Below, in pieces: positions 1-8,946 of a stretch of 64,000 bases of DNA. This DNA comes from Rhodococcus sp. P-2. GTDB taxonomy: Bacteria; Actinomycetota; Actinomycetes; Mycobacteriales; Mycobacteriaceae. The position numbers and the translations under genes were made by a program. Within the stretch, counting starts at the first letter, position 1, and every line of letters begins with the position of its first letter. The notes beneath the pieces were generated by a model. The model did not search any database. It was not told the origin of the DNA and was given only the letters and a program-made list of their open reading frames with translations. The stretch spans positions 4,152,053-4,216,052 of the forward strand of contig NZ_CP066779.1 of assembly GCF_016598535.1 (NCBI RefSeq), read 5' to 3'.

Positions 1-722
1 TGATCAACACCTTCGGCGGACGCTGGTACGACGAGAACTGGAATGCGCAGTTGACCAGTCCGCAGGTCGAGGATGCGGTCCAGTTCTACGTGGATACTGT
101 CAAGGAGCACGGTCAGCCCGGTCCTGCCACAAGCGGATTCGGTGAATGTGCAACACAATTCGCGCAAGGGAACACGGCGATGTGGTACGACGCGACTTCG
201 GCTGTGTCGGTTCTCGAGGACCCTGCGTCGTCGAAGGTAGTCGGCAACATCGGATACGCGAAGGCGCCGAAGGTCGAGAAGTCCGATCCTGGTTGGCTCT
301 ACACCTGGGCGCTCGGAATCCCGGAGTCGGCACAGAACAAAGACGACGCCTGGAAGTTCATTTCCTGGATGACGAACAAGGACTACATTCAGAAGGTCGG
401 AACCGAACTCGGCTGGTCGAGAGTTCCTCCGGGAAGTCGCCTTTCGACCTACGAGATTCCGGAGTATCAAGAGGCCGCACAGGCATTCGGTCCGATTACT
501 CTCGAATCGATCAACAATGCAAATCCGAAAAACCCGACAGTGCAACCGGTTCCGTACACCGGCGTCCAGTTCCTCACCATCCCTGAGTTTCAGGACCTGG
601 GCACTCGCGTCAGCCAGCAGATCAGTGCTGCCATCGCGGGTCAGAAGAGCGTGAAAGAAGCACTCGAACAATCCCAGCAGTATGCCGAGGTGGTCGGCAA
701 GACCTATCAGGAGAACCGATGA
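1..722 (+). CDS. Sugar/polyol ABC transporter solute-binding protein, C-terminal part (5' truncated)
   Basis: The window edge cuts off the 5' end; the frame is open from base 3 and about 239 codons are visible before the TGA at 720-722. The visible part has features of an extracellular solute-binding protein (SBP family 1) for sugars or polyols: GGRWYDENWN, FAQGNTAMWYDATSAV and the helix WALGIPESAQNKDDAWKFI. Such proteins capture the substrate outside the membrane and deliver it to the permease pair. The stop overlaps the start of the first permease (ATGA), so the genes are translationally coupled. The signal peptide and lipobox lie outside the window. The substrate cannot be read from this fragment; the sugar kinase downstream argues for a sugar or polyol. 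Confidence 0.85.
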   Translation, partial: INTFGGRWYDENWNAQLTSPQVEDAVQFYVDTVKEHGQPGPATSGFGECATQFAQGNTAMWYDATSAVSVLEDPASSKVVGNIGYAKAPKVEKSDPGWLYTWALGIPESAQNKDDAWKFISWMTNKDYIQKVGTELGWSRVPPGSRLSTYEIPEYQEAAQAFGPITLESINNANPKNPTVQPVPYTGVQFLTIPEFQDLGTRVSQQISAAIAGQKSVKEALEQSQQYAEVVGKTYQENR

Positions 723-1669
723 CTACGGTTGCCGAACCCAGCACCACGGTGGACGACGCGCCACCGGTCCGTGTCGAAAAGAAGATCTCCCGCGCCGAGG
801 GTTGGCGTCGTAGAGGTCCCCTGTTGCCGGCGTTGATCTTTTCGATCGTCGTCACCCAGATTCCGTTTCTGTTCACCCTCTACTACTCGACGCAGTCGTG
901 GAACCTTGTCCGGCCGGGATCGCGGCACTTCAACGGGTTCGACAACTACATCGAGGTTTTCAAGGACAGTCAGTTTCGGGAAGTCGCGGTCAACACGGTC
1001 ATCATGATCGTGGGTACGGTCATCGTTTCGGTGATCCTCGGACTCGCGTTGGCACTGCTACTCGACAGAGCCTTCCTCGGTCGCGGGATCGTGCGGACAC
1101 TGCTGATCACGCCATTTCTCATCACCCCCGTCGCTGGCGCATTGCTCTGGAAGACAACAATGTTCGACCCGGTATTCGGTATCGTGAACTTCGTCCTCCA
1201 GCCTTTCGGTGTCGGCCAGGTCGACTGGGTCAGCAAGTTTCCGCTCGCCGCCGTCATGATCAATCTGATCTGGCAGTGGACGCCCTTCATGATGCTGCTC
1301 ATTCTGGCCGGCTTGCAGTCCATGCCCCGAGACATCCTCGAAGCCGCACGGGTGGACGGAGCCAAGCCGTTTGCGATGTTCCGCGAACTGACGTTGCCGC
1401 ACCTGCGCCGCTTCATCGAACTCGGTGCAGTTCTGGGTGCGATCTACCTCGTGAACACCTTTGACGCGGTGTACATGATGACCTCGGGTGGGCCCGGCGT
1501 GGCCAGCTCGAACCTGCCGTTCTACATCTACCAGCGCGCGTTCCTCGGCTTCGACGTAGGTCAAGCTGCGGCGATGGGTGTCGTGACAGTGATCGCGACC
1601 ATCATCGTGTCGACACTTGCGCTCCGATTGATCTTCAAGAGCTTTACCGGCAACGAGGAGGCGGCGTGA
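719..1669 (+). CDS. ABC sugar transporter permease, MalF/UgpA type
   Basis: A 316-residue integral membrane protein, the first of two permeases forming the import channel. After a charged cytoplasmic N-terminus of about 33 residues there are six hydrophobic segments. The EAA loop that docks on the ATPase is near residue 208 (EAARVDGAKPFAMFRELTLP). The start ATG overlaps the stop of the binding-protein gene and the stop overlaps the next permease start by 4 bases (ATGA), so this is one operon. Length and motif order are normal for the family. The family assignment is secure; the substrate is not known. Confidence 0.9.
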   Translation: MTTVAEPSTTVDDAPPVRVEKKISRAEGWRRRGPLLPALIFSIVVTQIPFLFTLYYSTQSWNLVRPGSRHFNGFDNYIEVFKDSQFREVAVNTVIMIVGTVIVSVILGLALALLLDRAFLGRGIVRTLLITPFLITPVAGALLWKTTMFDPVFGIVNFVLQPFGVGQVDWVSKFPLAAVMINLIWQWTPFMMLLILAGLQSMPRDILEAARVDGAKPFAMFRELTLPHLRRFIELGAVLGAIYLVNTFDAVYMMTSGGPGVASSNLPFYIYQRAFLGFDVGQAAAMGVVTVIATIIVSTLALRLIFKSFTGNEEAA

Positions 1670-2535
1670 TGACTGCCGTAGAGACGACAAGCGCGACGGC
1701 CGACAAGCCCGTCGTCAAGAAAAAGAAGAGCAGCAAGTTCAGTCCGTGGTCCGTTGTGGCGTGGATCGCCGCTCTCGGGTTCTTCTTCCCGGTCTTCTGG
1801 ATGGTCCTGACCGCGTTCAAGACCGAGGCAGACGCCTACACGGATCCGCCGAAGCTGTTCTTCACTCCCACCCTCGAACAATTCCGTGCCGTCCTCGACT
1901 CCGGTCTCGGCACGACGCTGGCAAACTCTGCATTTGCAACGGCCATGTCGACGATTCTTGTTCTGCTACTCGGCGTTCCGGCTGCGTTTGCATTGTCGCT
2001 TCGCCCGGTTGCCAAGACTCAGGATGTTCTGTTCTTCTTTATCAGCACCAAGATGCTCCCAGTCGTCGCCGCAATCGTGCCGCTGTACGTGATCGTCAAC
2101 GACATCGGATTGCTCGACAACATCTGGGCGCTGGTCATCTTGTACACATCGATGAATCTGCCGATCGCAGTGTGGATGATGCGTTCGTTCTTTCTCGAAG
2201 TCCCCGGAGAACTTCTCGAAGCCGCCAGCATGGACGGCGCGAGTTTGTGGACTTCCGTTCGCGAGGTGATACTCCCGCTGATCTCGCCCGGAATTGCTGC
2301 GACTGCGCTGATCTGCGTGATCTTCTCGTGGAACGAATTCTTCTTCGCTGTCAATCTGACAGCTGTTCAAGCGCAGACGATTCCGGTCTTCCTGGTCGGG
2401 TTCATCACGGGCGAGGGCCTGTACTGGGCTCGGCTCTCCGCGGCAGCGACCATGGCGGCATTGCCCGTCATCCTGGCCGGTTGGTTCGCCCAGAACAAAC
2501 TGGTGCGTGGCCTGTCCTTCGGTGCAATCAAGTAA
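1666..2535 (+). CDS. ABC sugar transporter permease, MalG/UgpE type
   Basis: A 289-residue second permease subunit that pairs with the upstream one. A lysine-rich cytoplasmic N-terminus (KKKKSSKFSPW) precedes six predicted membrane segments. The EAA coupling loop is near residue 185 (EAASMDGASLWTSVREVILP). It overlaps the upstream permease by 4 bases and is followed after 27 bases by the ATPase gene. The C-terminal GLSFGAIK ending is typical of the MalG branch. Everything fits a complete, functional CUT1-family importer, apart from the missing start of the binding protein. Confidence 0.9.
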   Translation: MMTAVETTSATADKPVVKKKKSSKFSPWSVVAWIAALGFFFPVFWMVLTAFKTEADAYTDPPKLFFTPTLEQFRAVLDSGLGTTLANSAFATAMSTILVLLLGVPAAFALSLRPVAKTQDVLFFFISTKMLPVVAAIVPLYVIVNDIGLLDNIWALVILYTSMNLPIAVWMMRSFFLEVPGELLEAASMDGASLWTSVREVILPLISPGIAATALICVIFSWNEFFFAVNLTAVQAQTIPVFLVGFITGEGLYWARLSAAATMAALPVILAGWFAQNKLVRGLSFGAIK

Positions 2536-2562
2536 TTCTCCTCACCCTCTCAGGAGTTCGTC

Positions 2563-3657
2563 ATGGCTGAAATCTCGTACCAGAAAGCGTCTTGCATCTA
2601 CGAAGGTGCTGGGACCCTCGCTGTCGATTCACTCGATCTTGATATCAAGGACGGCGAGTTCATCGTGCTCGTCGGTCCGTCAGGTTCCGGAAAGTCCACG
2701 GCCTTGCGCATGTTGGCAGGGCTCGAGGACATCGATTCCGGGGCGATCACCATTAACGGCAAGGACATGACCGATGTCCCGTCGAAGGATCGCGACATCG
2801 CAATGGTCTTTCAGAACTACGCGCTGTACCCCAACAAAACCGTCGGCGAAAACATGGGGTTCGCGTTGAAGATGCGCGGTGTGCCCGTCGAGGAGCGTAA
2901 GAAGAAAGTTGCCGAAGCGGCCAAACTGCTTGACCTGACGGAGTATCTCGACCGCAAGCCGGCCAAGCTTTCCGGTGGTCAACGGCAACGAGTTGCCATG
3001 GGCCGCGCCATCGTTCGCGAACCACAGGTGTTCTGCATGGACGAGCCGCTCTCCAACCTCGACGCAAAGCTACGCGTGCAGACCCGAACGCAGATCGCGG
3101 CGTTGCAGCGTCGTCTCGGAACCACCACCGTCTACGTCACGCACGATCAGGTGGAAGCGATGACGATGGGTGACCGCGTGGCAGTGCTCAAGGGCGGGAA
3201 GTTGCAACAATTCGCCTCTCCCACAGAACTTTACGATCGGCCGGCCAATGCTTTTGTTGCAGGCTTCATCGGATCTCCAGGGATGAACTTGGTAACGGCG
3301 CCGGTCAGTTCGGGTGGGGTGCGTTTCGGTGACGTCGAGGTTCCGCTAGACCGCGAGCAGATGGCGGCAATCGCCGCGGCCGGTCTGGCCTCGGTCACAG
3401 TGGGAATTCGGCCCGAGCAATTCCAGGTGGTCGCTGCCGGAGACGGAATCGCAGCTCAGATCGACCTGGTAGAGGAACTGGGTAACGAGTCGTACATCTA
3501 CGCACACGTGCCTGGTACCGAAGCCGACCCGATTTCGCTCGTTGCCCGCACCGGCGGGCGATCGAAGTTGCAGTACGGCCAGACGCTGGGCTTCGAGCGG
3601 GTGGACGGTCCTGTTCACCTCTTCGACCCGACTACGGGTGACCGCGTGGGTAGCTGA
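2563..3657 (+). CDS. ABC transporter ATPase, MsmK/UgpC/MalK type
   Basis: A 364-residue nucleotide-binding subunit that powers the importer. Walker A GPSGSGKST is at residues 38-46, Q-loop at VFQNY (82-86), signature LSGGQ at 136-140, Walker B VFCMDE at 156-161 and the switch histidine H194 in VTHDQ. The C-terminal third is the OB-fold/TOBE regulatory region of CUT1 ATPases (VGIRPEQF). A clear ribosome site (CAGGAG) lies upstream of the ATG. It is the last transporter gene; a 16-bp perfect hairpin follows its stop. Because such ATPases can be shared between importers, the substrate is not implied. Confidence 0.93.
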   Translation: MAEISYQKASCIYEGAGTLAVDSLDLDIKDGEFIVLVGPSGSGKSTALRMLAGLEDIDSGAITINGKDMTDVPSKDRDIAMVFQNYALYPNKTVGENMGFALKMRGVPVEERKKKVAEAAKLLDLTEYLDRKPAKLSGGQRQRVAMGRAIVREPQVFCMDEPLSNLDAKLRVQTRTQIAALQRRLGTTTVYVTHDQVEAMTMGDRVAVLKGGKLQQFASPTELYDRPANAFVAGFIGSPGMNLVTAPVSSGGVRFGDVEVPLDREQMAAIAAAGLASVTVGIRPEQFQVVAAGDGIAAQIDLVEELGNESYIYAHVPGTEADPISLVARTGGRSKLQYGQTLGFERVDGPVHLFDPTTGDRVGS

Positions 3658-3671
3658 ATCCCACCACAATC

Positions 3672-3715
3672 GTGACCTGCTCGGCACCCGAACTCGTTCG
3701 TGCCGAGCAGGTCAC
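3672..3715 (+). terminator. Perfect 16-bp hairpin after the ABC transporter operon
   Basis: The arms at 3672-3687 (GTGACCTGCTCGGCAC) and 3700-3715 are exact reverse complements around a 12-base loop. The hairpin sits 14 bases after the ATPase stop. No T-run follows, as is common for actinobacterial hairpin terminators. Confidence 0.7.
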
Positions 3716-3752
3716 ATCCATCTTCGACTGGTGAGAAGGTTAGGGTCTACCG

Positions 3753-4670
3753 ATGAGTGATACACGCGAACGATCCGTCGTGGTGTGTGGTGAGGGACTG
3801 GTCGATCTGGTTCCGGTGGGGGAGAACTTCTCACCCAAGTTGGGCGGTGGACCGTTCAACGTTGCGATCGCACTGGGGCGACTGGGATCCGACGTGGGAT
3901 TCGTCTCGCGCTTGTCCCTCGACGCGTTCGGAGATCGGATGATCGACTCGCTGGCCGCGTCGAATGTCGACACAGCCGGAGTCGAGCGTGGGCCAGAGCC
4001 GACAACTCTGGCCGTCGTGAACCTTGCAGCGGACGGAGGTGCGCGGTATTCCTTTTACCTCGAGGGAACGGCGGATCGACAGTTCGCGCTGCCGAAACTT
4101 CCCTCTGCTCGGGCGTTCTCGTTCGGGACGCTGTCGCTGGTGCTCGAGCCCGGGGCCTCCGCTTACGAAGCGATGCTGCACGAAGCGCACTCTCGCGGTC
4201 GACTCACCATGGTGGACCCCAACATTCGTCCGGCGGTGATCTCCGACCCGGACGCATATCGACGACGGTTTCGATCGTGGTTGCCCGCCATCGATATTCT
4301 CAAAGTGAGCGACGACGACGCGAAGTGGTTGGGTTCGGTCGACGGCGCCGAGTGGCTCGACGAAGGCGTCGGCGCCGTCCTACTCACCCGTGGCGGCGAT
4401 GGATTGAGGTTGATCACCAAGGAACTCGATGTTTCGGTTCCGGCGCCCGCGGTCGACGTCGCGGACACGATCGGTGCGGGCGATACGGTACACGGAGCCC
4501 TGTTGGCCTATCTCGATCGTCACGACGCACTCGACGCCGCCGTTGTGCGTGGGTTCTCCGAGGCAGATTGGTCGGCCGCATTGACCTTTGCGGCACGCGC
4601 GGCAGCCGTTACCGTGTCACGACCCGGGGCGGATCCGCCGTGGTCAAGGGAGTTGGGCCTGCCCGTCTAG
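3753..4670 (+). CDS. PfkB-family carbohydrate kinase (fructokinase-like)
   Basis: A 305-residue ribokinase/PfkB-family sugar kinase. It has the N-terminal substrate motif GGGPFNVAIALGRLG (residues 31-45) and the signature DTIGAGDTVHGALLAY beginning at residue 238, where D244 of GAGD would be the catalytic base. It would phosphorylate an incoming sugar with ATP in the cytoplasm. Position directly after the importer suggests that it acts on the transported sugar or on its ketose oxidation product, such as fructose from mannitol; that is inference. The hairpin at 3672-3715 lies in the 95-base gap, so the kinase may have its own promoter or depend on read-through. Confidence 0.88.
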   Translation: MSDTRERSVVVCGEGLVDLVPVGENFSPKLGGGPFNVAIALGRLGSDVGFVSRLSLDAFGDRMIDSLAASNVDTAGVERGPEPTTLAVVNLAADGGARYSFYLEGTADRQFALPKLPSARAFSFGTLSLVLEPGASAYEAMLHEAHSRGRLTMVDPNIRPAVISDPDAYRRRFRSWLPAIDILKVSDDDAKWLGSVDGAEWLDEGVGAVLLTRGGDGLRLITKELDVSVPAPAVDVADTIGAGDTVHGALLAYLDRHDALDAAVVRGFSEADWSAALTFAARAAAVTVSRPGADPPWSRELGLPV

Positions 4671-4688
4671 CCCTGGGGACCACCGCCC

Positions 4689-4704
4689 TACTGCGAGCGC
4701 AGTA
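4689..4704. promoter_or_regulatory. 16-bp palindrome upstream of the MmpL exporter gene
   Basis: TACTGCG-AG-CGCAGTA forms 7-bp perfect arms 62 bases before the exporter ATG. A second inverted repeat (GTATC-N8-GATAC, 4746-4763) ends two bases before that ATG. Together they look like operator sites for a repressor, for example TetR-type, but no such gene lies beside them. Confidence 0.4.
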
Positions 4705-4765
4705 CGTCGAACTGCCTACCTGTGCACGATGTGCGACGGGCCCGTGTATCGGCACAGTGATACGC

Positions 4766-6982
4766 ATGTCGATATTCCTGTACAAACTCTCGCGATTCGC
4801 GTTCCGTCGCCGCTGGGCAATGGTGGGCTTCTGGGTTGTCCTGCTGGTGGCGGGTGGAGTAGGCGCAGCAACGCTGTCCGGCCCGACCGTCAATACATTG
4901 TCGATTCCGGGAACCGAATCGCAAGCTGCGCAAGACCTTCTGGCTGAACGGTTCCCGGAATCGTCCACTGGTGGAGCCAGTGCTCGCATCGTCTTCGAAT
5001 CTCCCGCGGGCACAACGCTCGCCGATCCGGCCATTCAACGATCTGTCGGTGAATTGGTCTCTGCGCTCGGGAAGGACCCCGAGGTTGCAGCGGTGTCGGA
5101 TCCGTATGCCTCCGGCGGTGTGTCGCCGACTGGGACGATCGGATACATGCAGGTCTCCTATACTGCCGACTCGATGGACTTGCCGGACAGTTCGAAGGAA
5201 CTTCTCGAGTCTGCTGTCCATGACGCCTCGGATTCAGGACTGGCAGTCGATGTTGCCGGCAACGTGCTGATGGAAAGCAGCGCCGAATCCATGGGAGAGG
5301 TGATCGGAGTCGCGATCGCCGCGGTGGTGCTGACGGTCACCTTCGGTTCGTTGGTGGCGGCAGGGCTTCCGTTGATCAGCGCGCTCATCGGTATCGGTAT
5401 CGCGATCTGCACGATCACCATCGCAACGGGCTTCATCGAATTGGGTTCGAGCACAACCGTCCTGGCAATGATGCTGGGGTTGGCAGTAGCGATCGACTAC
5501 TCGCTGTTCATCGTCTCGCGTTACCGCGCGGAACTACGTGACGGGCACGATCCCGAAATCGCAGCGGGCCGTGCAGCCGGGACAGCGGGTTCGGCAGTAG
5601 TGTTCGCGGGATTGACCGTGCTCATCGCCTTGGCGGGATTGTTCGTCGTGAACATCCCGTTCCTGACGAGCATGGGTCTGGCTGCAGCGTTCGCAGTTGC
5701 TGTTGCAGTGGTCATTTCACTGACTCTGCTACCGGCCACGCTGGGTTTTGCAGGATCGCGCGTTCTGAGTCGCTCCGACCGTCGATTGCTTGCATCCGGT
5801 GGGCAGTTGACGCATCGCAAAACGAAAGAGGGCGCAGGATCGCGATGGGCCAAGTTCGTGATCCGGCGTCGAGTTCCGGTTTTGCTCGCGTCGGTCCTCG
5901 GGCTGGGATTGCTGGCGATCCCCACCTTCGGCATCAACCTGAGCCTGGCGAGCCCACCTGTCCCCGATACCACTGCGGCCCGAGCCACCGACCGACTTTC
6001 CGAGGGATTCGGTGCCGGGTTCAGTGGTCCACTCATGGTGGTCGTCGACGTTGCCGACGCTGCGGATCCGGCATCGGCATTGAGTGGGGCCCAGGAAAAA
6101 CTCGGTGCTCTGCCCGACATAGCAGCAGTGACGCCGCCGGCACTCAATCAGGCCGGTGACACAGCAGTCATCACGGTGGTTCCGTCGAGCGGCCCCGAAA
6201 CCGAGGCAACAAAGGCGCTCGTCGCAGATATACGTGAGGTTGCCGGATCGCTGACCGACGAGACCGGGGCCACGATGTCGGTCACCGGGCAGACAGCGTT
6301 GACGATCGACGTATCGGACCGTCTTGCCGATGCCCTCGTTCCCTACCTCGCATTGGTCGTCGGCCTCGCCTTCGTTCTCCTCATGTTGGTGTTCCGCTCG
6401 ATCTTGGTACCGCTCAAGGCAACTCTCGGATTTCTGCTCTCCATCGGCGCGACGTTCGGTGTGCTGGTTGCCATCTTCCAGTGGGGCTGGTTCGCCGGCA
6501 TTCTCGGAATCGAAGGTCAAACCGGGTCAGTTGTCGCGATGTTGCCCATCTTCATGATCGGCATCGTCTTCGGGTTGGCGATGGACTACCAGGTGTTCCT
6601 GGTGACCAGAATGCGTGAAGCGTTCGTCCACGGTGACGGACCAGACGAAGCAGTCGTGAAGGGCTTCGACCAGGGCGCCCGAGTGGTCACGGCCGCCGCG
6701 CTGATCATGATCGCCGTTTTCGCAGGTTTCATCTTCGGTGGCGACGCCTTCATCATGCAGATCGGACTCGGACTCTCGTTCGCGGTTCTGTTCGACGCCT
6801 TCGTGATTCGTATGACCGTCGTGCCCGCCGTCATGTCGCTGTTGGGCTCGAAGGCATGGTGGTTCCCCGCCTGGCTGGACCGGTTGGTCCCGAACGTGGA
6901 TGTCGAGGGGGAGCAGTTGACTGCGCTGCTCGCCGATTCGAGGGAATTCAGTGAGCCTACGAGCGACAAGCTGTCGGTGTGA
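4766..6982 (+). CDS. MmpL/RND-family transporter
   Basis: A 738-residue MMPL-domain membrane protein with two homologous halves, each with a periplasmic loop and a bundle of membrane helices. The RND signatures are GLAVAIDYSLFIVSRYRAEL in the first half and GLAMDYQVFLVTRMREAF in the second. The family exports lipids or drugs using proton-motive force. The open frame runs upstream into the kinase gene, but homology begins at MSIFLYKLSRFAFRRRWAM, so ATG 4766 was chosen; no good ribosome site precedes it and a small inverted repeat ends just before it. The sensor kinase gene starts 18 bases downstream. The cargo is unknown. Confidence 0.9.
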   Translation: MSIFLYKLSRFAFRRRWAMVGFWVVLLVAGGVGAATLSGPTVNTLSIPGTESQAAQDLLAERFPESSTGGASARIVFESPAGTTLADPAIQRSVGELVSALGKDPEVAAVSDPYASGGVSPTGTIGYMQVSYTADSMDLPDSSKELLESAVHDASDSGLAVDVAGNVLMESSAESMGEVIGVAIAAVVLTVTFGSLVAAGLPLISALIGIGIAICTITIATGFIELGSSTTVLAMMLGLAVAIDYSLFIVSRYRAELRDGHDPEIAAGRAAGTAGSAVVFAGLTVLIALAGLFVVNIPFLTSMGLAAAFAVAVAVVISLTLLPATLGFAGSRVLSRSDRRLLASGGQLTHRKTKEGAGSRWAKFVIRRRVPVLLASVLGLGLLAIPTFGINLSLASPPVPDTTAARATDRLSEGFGAGFSGPLMVVVDVADAADPASALSGAQEKLGALPDIAAVTPPALNQAGDTAVITVVPSSGPETEATKALVADIREVAGSLTDETGATMSVTGQTALTIDVSDRLADALVPYLALVVGLAFVLLMLVFRSILVPLKATLGFLLSIGATFGVLVAIFQWGWFAGILGIEGQTGSVVAMLPIFMIGIVFGLAMDYQVFLVTRMREAFVHGDGPDEAVVKGFDQGARVVTAAALIMIAVFAGFIFGGDAFIMQIGLGLSFAVLFDAFVIRMTVVPAVMSLLGSKAWWFPAWLDRLVPNVDVEGEQLTALLADSREFSEPTSDKLSV

Positions 6983-7000
6983 CCCGGATACGGTAGATCG

Positions 7001-8203
7001 ATGACTTCGACATCGACGTGGGGTCGATGGTGTGCGGAACACCCGCGCACCATCGACCTGGCACTGACGATTCTCGTGCTCCTTGCCACGTGGACGGCGC
7101 ACCGCATCGCGCTCGATGGCAATGACACCCGCGAAGTAACAGTTATGGGAGTCTTTGTAACAGTGATCGCAGCGGCAACCATCGTGTTCCGCAGGCGCTA
7201 TCCGTTCTCGGCGCTGGCGGTGGCAGTACTCCTCGGTGTGTTGATGATTGCACTGTCAGCGCCGCCGAATGCCGGTACAGGTTCCGCAGCGATGGTGTGC
7301 CTCTATTACGTTGCCAGCACGAGCGACCGCCGGACGACCTTTTTCGCAGCGGCGAGCACCGTCAGCTCGCTGATGCTCGTCACGATCTTCCTGGGAGTCG
7401 GGAACAATCTGCTGCAGGAGGCCCTGGGGCTGTTGGCTTGGTTGCTGATGGCGAGTTTTGCCGGCGCCGAGGTCCGTTCTCGCCGCGCCTATCTGGAGTC
7501 CGTCGAGGCGCGCGCGGTGCAAGCGGAAAGAATGCGCGAGGACGAGGCCCGACATCGCGTCGTGGAAGAAAGGATGCGGATTGCGCGGGACCTGCACGAC
7601 GTTGTCGCGCACCACATTGCCTTGGTCAACCTGCAAGTCGGGGTCGCGTCGCACTTGATCGGGAAAGACCCGGAGAAGGCGACGACTGCACTGCGCGGCG
7701 TGGAGGAAACGTCCAAGGCGGCACTCGATGAAATTCGGGCCACGGTTGGAGTTCTCCGTGATGCTCAGGACAGCGATCGCTCGATGAAGCCGGCCCCAGG
7801 GCTGTCGGATCTACCGGCGCTGGTGGATCAATTCGTGAGTGCAGGAATGGAAATCGACGTGCGCGCTGTGGGTTCGCTGCGCCCTCTCGGGCCCGCGGTA
7901 GACCTCACGGCGTACCGAATCATCCAGGAAGCACTCGTGAATGCGAGCAAGCACGCGCTGCCCGGTGCCGTCACCGTGACGTTGTCGTACGAAGCCGAGG
8001 TTCTGGTCCTGACGGTCGAAAACGCCGGAACGGCAGTGCCTTCGACTTCGCCACCCGGGTACGGACTGCTGGGAATGAAGGAAAGGGCGCAAGCGATGGG
8101 AGGCGAGGTTTCGGCAGGATTCCGCGCGGACGGGGGATTTCGTGTGGATGCCCAACTGCCGCTTGTCTCGGTGTCAAGCGGTTCGGAGCGTGAGGAGTCG
8201 TGA
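7001..8203 (+). CDS. Sensor histidine kinase, NarL/LuxR-type (HisKA_3)
   Basis: A 400-residue membrane sensor kinase. The N-terminal 145 residues hold four or five hydrophobic segments without an evident extracellular domain, as in DesK-like kinases. The dimerisation and phosphoacceptor box is RIARDLHDVVAHH with the phosphorylated histidine at about residue 199. The ATPase domain follows with the N-box (IIQEALVNASKHA) and a glycine-rich lid (GYGLLGMKERAQAMGG). The stop overlaps the response regulator start (GTGA), giving a coupled pair. Location right after the exporter suggests that it senses membrane or envelope stress or a drug and controls that exporter; this is inferred from context only. 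Confidence 0.92.
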   Translation: MTSTSTWGRWCAEHPRTIDLALTILVLLATWTAHRIALDGNDTREVTVMGVFVTVIAAATIVFRRRYPFSALAVAVLLGVLMIALSAPPNAGTGSAAMVCLYYVASTSDRRTTFFAAASTVSSLMLVTIFLGVGNNLLQEALGLLAWLLMASFAGAEVRSRRAYLESVEARAVQAERMREDEARHRVVEERMRIARDLHDVVAHHIALVNLQVGVASHLIGKDPEKATTALRGVEETSKAALDEIRATVGVLRDAQDSDRSMKPAPGLSDLPALVDQFVSAGMEIDVRAVGSLRPLGPAVDLTAYRIIQEALVNASKHALPGAVTVTLSYEAEVLVLTVENAGTAVPSTSPPGYGLLGMKERAQAMGGEVSAGFRADGGFRVDAQLPLVSVSSGSEREES

Positions 8204-8874
8204 GTATTCGGGTGGTGGTGGCAGACGATCAGGCACTCTTCCGTCAAACGCTTGCGCTGCTGATCGGTTCGGAAGACGACATGGAGGTGGTCGCCGAGGC
8301 AGCAGACGGAGAGCAGGCATTCCAGGCGGCGCTCGCGCACCGACCCGACGTCGTACTGATGGACATTCGCATGCCGGGCACCAGCGGCGTCGAAGCAACG
8401 GCAATGATTGCCGATCATCCGGATCTCTCCGACGTACATGTGTTGATCCTGACGACCTTCGAAGTGGACGAGCATGTGGCACAGGCGATTCGGGCGGGAG
8501 CCAGCGGGTTCATCGGCAAAGGAATCCGGGCTGAAGGCCTGCTCGATGCCGTGCGAACGGTCGCGAGTGGGAACTCCTTGTTGTCGCCGATTGCGACCAG
8601 TGCGTTGATTTCTCGATTCCTTTCCACCCCGTCGCGGGCCGACTCGACGTCTGGGATTTTCGGTCAATTGACCCCACGTGAACTCGAAGTGGTAACTCTC
8701 GTTGCCCTGGGGATGTCCAACGACGAAATCGCCGCGGAGTTGGTGATCAGCGCTGTCACCGCAAAAACGCACGTGAACCGGGCGATGACGAAACTGGATG
8801 TCCGTGACCGCGCGCAACTGGTGGTTCTGGCCTATCAATGCGGTTTGGTCGTTCCAGGACGTTCGGTGGATTGA
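8200..8874 (+). CDS. LuxR/NarL-family response regulator
   Basis: A 224-residue response regulator and partner of the upstream kinase. The receiver domain has acidic D9/D10, the phosphoacceptor D55 in VVLMDIRMPG, and a conserved threonine in LILTTFE. The C-terminal HTH_LuxR domain begins LTPRELEVVTLVALGMSNDE and continues to KLDVRDRAQLVVLAY. The GTG start overlaps the kinase stop. It would bind DNA when phosphorylated; its own operon and the exporter are natural targets, but no repeated binding motif was identified. Confidence 0.93.
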   Translation: MSIRVVVADDQALFRQTLALLIGSEDDMEVVAEAADGEQAFQAALAHRPDVVLMDIRMPGTSGVEATAMIADHPDLSDVHVLILTTFEVDEHVAQAIRAGASGFIGKGIRAEGLLDAVRTVASGNSLLSPIATSALISRFLSTPSRADSTSGIFGQLTPRELEVVTLVALGMSNDEIAAELVISAVTAKTHVNRAMTKLDVRDRAQLVVLAYQCGLVVPGRSVD

Positions 8875-8891
8875 CTCGAGAAACTCTTGAC

Positions 8892-8907
8892 TCGAACGCA
8901 TGTTCGA
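8892..8907. promoter_or_regulatory. LexA (SOS) box upstream of the DUF222-HNH gene
   Basis: TCGAAC-GCAT-GTTCGA is a perfect 16-base palindrome that matches the mycobacterial/actinobacterial LexA consensus TCGAAC-N4-GTTCGA. It lies 39 bases before the ATG at 8947, where it could block the promoter until DNA damage. Confidence 0.85.
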
Positions 8908-8946
8908 GTACTCTTTGTGTAGGGGATCGGGGGATCGGGGGATTCA

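Noticed and set aside
4277..4765. N-terminal extension of the MmpL frame by 163 residues
   Set aside because: It is Arg-rich, reads in another frame through the sugar kinase gene and has no family similarity; the MmpL fold begins at 4766.
7828..8901. 357-codon frame on the minus strand
   Set aside because: It is antisense to the sensor kinase/response regulator pair, both with full motifs.
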